Below, in pieces: positions 62,729-64,000 of a stretch of DNA of 64,000 bases (the stretch's first letter is position 1; every line of letters begins with the position of its first letter). The notes beneath the pieces are model-generated. The model was not told where the DNA came from. It saw nothing but the letters and a program-made list of their open reading frames with translations, and ran no database searches. The position numbers and the translations under genes are program-made. This DNA comes from Bifidobacterium actinocoloniiforme DSM 22766 (lineage in GTDB: Bacteria > Actinomycetota > Actinomycetes > Actinomycetales > Bifidobacteriaceae), in NCBI RefSeq assembly GCF_001263395.1, contig NZ_CP011786.1:1054001-1118000 (forward strand). Reading direction: 5' to 3'.

Positions 62729-63205
62729 ATGAGCGTCGAACTGGAATCCATGAGCCCCTACGCCCAGTCCCTGGTCAAGCGCCTGGGCCTGGAACCCCAC
62801 CCGGAAGGCGGATGGTACGTGGCTGATTGGCTGAGTCCACGCGAAGACGCACCCTCGGCCCGCCCCCTGAGCTCGCTGATTTACTTCCTGCTGGCCCAGG
62901 GCGACGCTTCCGCCTGGCACAAGGTGGACGCGGACGAAATCTGGCTCTGGCACGGCCCCGCGACGGTCCAACTTGAGATCGGCGGCTACGGCGACGCCCC
63001 GGCCCAGGACCAGAACGACCACGAACTCATCACCCTGGGCTCCCAGATCGCCCACGGCGGCTCCACCGACGAGACCACCCCAGTGGGCCATTACGTCGTT
63101 CCCGAAGGTTGCTGGCAGCGAACCCTCCCAGGCTCCGGCGACGCCCTGGTCTCTTGCGTGGTCTCCCCCGGCTTCACTTTCGCAGGTTTTGAGTTGGAGC
63201 AGTAA
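62729..63205 (+). CDS. Cupin family protein (DUF985)
   Basis: 158 residues with a single beta-barrel. LGLEPHPEGGWYVADW at the start, SSLIYFLLAQGDASAWHKVDADEIW in the middle and VPEGCWQR near the end fit DUF985 (cupin_5). Metal ligands probably include the His in WHKVD and WLWHG. GAAAGGA lies upstream. Function unknown. Confidence 0.82.
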   Translation: MSVELESMSPYAQSLVKRLGLEPHPEGGWYVADWLSPREDAPSARPLSSLIYFLLAQGDASAWHKVDADEIWLWHGPATVQLEIGGYGDAPAQDQNDHELITLGSQIAHGGSTDETTPVGHYVVPEGCWQRTLPGSGDALVSCVVSPGFTFAGFELEQ

Positions 63206-63218
63206 CCCCGTTCCCCTG

Positions 63219-63229
63219 CCCCCCCCCCC
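63219..63229 (+). repeat. Poly-C tract (11 C) between converging genes
   Basis: Eleven consecutive C, 14 bp after the DUF985 stop and 113 bp past the end of the minus-strand ABC gene. It lies in no supported gene. Confidence 0.7.
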
Positions 63230-63341
63230 GACTTAGGCATAGGGGCCTGCCAAGGATTCAGCCCCGTGACCTTCCGCCTGCCGCCGTATGATCGGAGCCT
63301 TGGTAAGCGTCTGCCCAACTCCCCAGCTCCGCCGGCGACCC

Positions 63342-64000
63342 TCAGGCTGAGGTGAGGTCGCCCACGTCGAGCTGATAAAGCTGGCGGAAGCGCGGGTTGT
63401 CCCGGTAGAGCGCAGATGGGGTACCTTGCATGGCGATACGGCCGTCCTCAAGGAAGACCACCTGGTCAGCGCCCTCCAGGCCCTGCAGGTGGTGGGTCAC
63501 CCACAGGAGAGTGCGGCCCGCGGTAGCCTTCATGATCATGGTCATGAGTTCCTGCTCGGTGACAGGGTCCAGGCCTATGGTCGGCTCGTCCAACAGGACG
63601 ATCGGGGTGTCCTTCAGCACGATCCGAGCCAGGGCCAGGCGCTGTCGCTGGCCGCCGGAGAAGCGGGCGCCGCCCTCCTGCACCGGGGTGTCGAGCCCGA
63701 GCGGCAGGGAGTGGACATAGTCGGCCATCTGCACGGCCTCCAAGGCCTGCCAGATTTGCTCATCCGAAGCTTCCGGCTCGCCTAGACGGACGTTCGAGAC
63801 GATTGTGGTGTTGAAGAGGAAAGGCTGCTGGTTCAGGTAGCCGAAGAGACGGGCACGCTCGGATTGAAGGGCTGCGATTGGTTGCCCGTTCACGCTGATC
63901 CGCCCGCTCTGTGGGGCCAGATCGCCCAGCAGCAGTTGCAGGATCGTGGTCTTGCCCTCGCCGGAAGGCCCTAGGAGGGCGATTTTGCTGCCAGCCGGTA
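63342..64000 (-). CDS. ABC transporter ATP-binding domain, CydC-like (5' end outside window)
   Basis: The frame is open to the right edge, so only the last 218 residues show. Seen: Walker A GPSGEGKTT, Q-loop YLNQQPFLFNTTIVSNVRLGE, signature FSGGQRQRLALARI, Walker B IVLLDEPTIGLD, H-loop VTHHLQGLEGAD. The late DxVxFLEDGRIAMQGT order is that of exporter half-transporters; CydC (cysteine/glutathione export for cytochrome bd) is the closest I recognise. The N-terminal membrane domain would lie to the right. Confidence 0.65.
   Translation of the reverse strand, partial: PAGSKIALLGPSGEGKTTILQLLLGDLAPQSGRISVNGQPIAALQSERARLFGYLNQQPFLFNTTIVSNVRLGEPEASDEQIWQALEAVQMADYVHSLPLGLDTPVQEGGARFSGGQRQRLALARIVLKDTPIVLLDEPTIGLDPVTEQELMTMIMKATAGRTLLWVTHHLQGLEGADQVVFLEDGRIAMQGTPSALYRDNPRFRQLYQLDVGDLTSA

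Overview
The window is high-GC chromosomal DNA from an actinobacterium, most likely a member of the Bifidobacteriaceae (inference). Supporting signs are the gene content: a mycobacterial-type bS22 mini-protein, DUF2530, DUF3152 and DUF4125 proteins, a PhoU gene divergent from a SenX3-like kinase, a ribosomal-protection-type GTPase coupled to lepB, and NlpC/P60 and CHAP wall hydrolases. Almost all of it is housekeeping. I see no prophage, transposase, CRISPR array or rRNA. Four tRNA genes are present (Asp, Phe, Pro, Ser).

Layout. 1-8155: partial TetM-like GTPase, signal peptidase I, TrmB, GalE, a DUF4190-type membrane protein, tRNA-Asp and tRNA-Phe, then LMW phosphatase-folA-thyA and an OsmC protein. 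8269-19200: UspA, NlpC/P60 and CHAP proteins, ManA, DUF2530, a SenX3-like kinase that lacks its phospho-acceptor His, PhoU, GpmA, MenA-like prenyltransferase and LysS. 19334-24429: tRNA-Pro, a FtsX/LolD-type ABC pair preceded by four tandem 11-mers, an orphan DUF4391 protein and a zinc alcohol dehydrogenase behind a LacI-type operator. 24430-28222: the accessory highlight, a sortase-anchored surface protein built of two seven-repeat RCC1 propellers. It has a 12-G tract inside the signal peptide and an upstream leader whose anti-Shine-Dalgarno segment can pair over the start codon. 28383-36102: SDR, DUF3152, MFS, TPR-DUF4037 plus DUF4125, and a membrane alpha/beta hydrolase. 36163-41092: a PspC-centred envelope stress module (PspC/toastrack protein, PspC-kinase, LuxR-type regulator). 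41100-49036: HAD hydrolase, flavodoxin-fold oxidoreductase, aldo-keto reductase, a large GT-C-like membrane protein, tRNA-Ser and a three-gene ECF transporter. 49315-53851: SerS, a serine transporter and the two-subunit serine deaminase. 54160-64000: lipid kinase, phosphoglucomutase, RNase HI with an acidic tail, RpiA, SdpI-like protein, Tpx, bS22, RadA, a DUF985 cupin and a truncated CydC-like ABC ATPase.

How the genes work together. GalE, Pgm, ManA, GpmA and RpiA serve sugar interconversion. ThyA and FolA form the dTMP cycle. SdaC, SdaAA and SdaAB import and deaminate serine beside seryl-tRNA synthetase. The best candidates for undescribed biology are the switchable RCC1 surface protein with its leader, the His-less soluble SenX3-like protein, the DUF4037-DUF4125 pair and the tandem 11-mer promoter. 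All functions are read from motifs recognised by eye; no database search was run.
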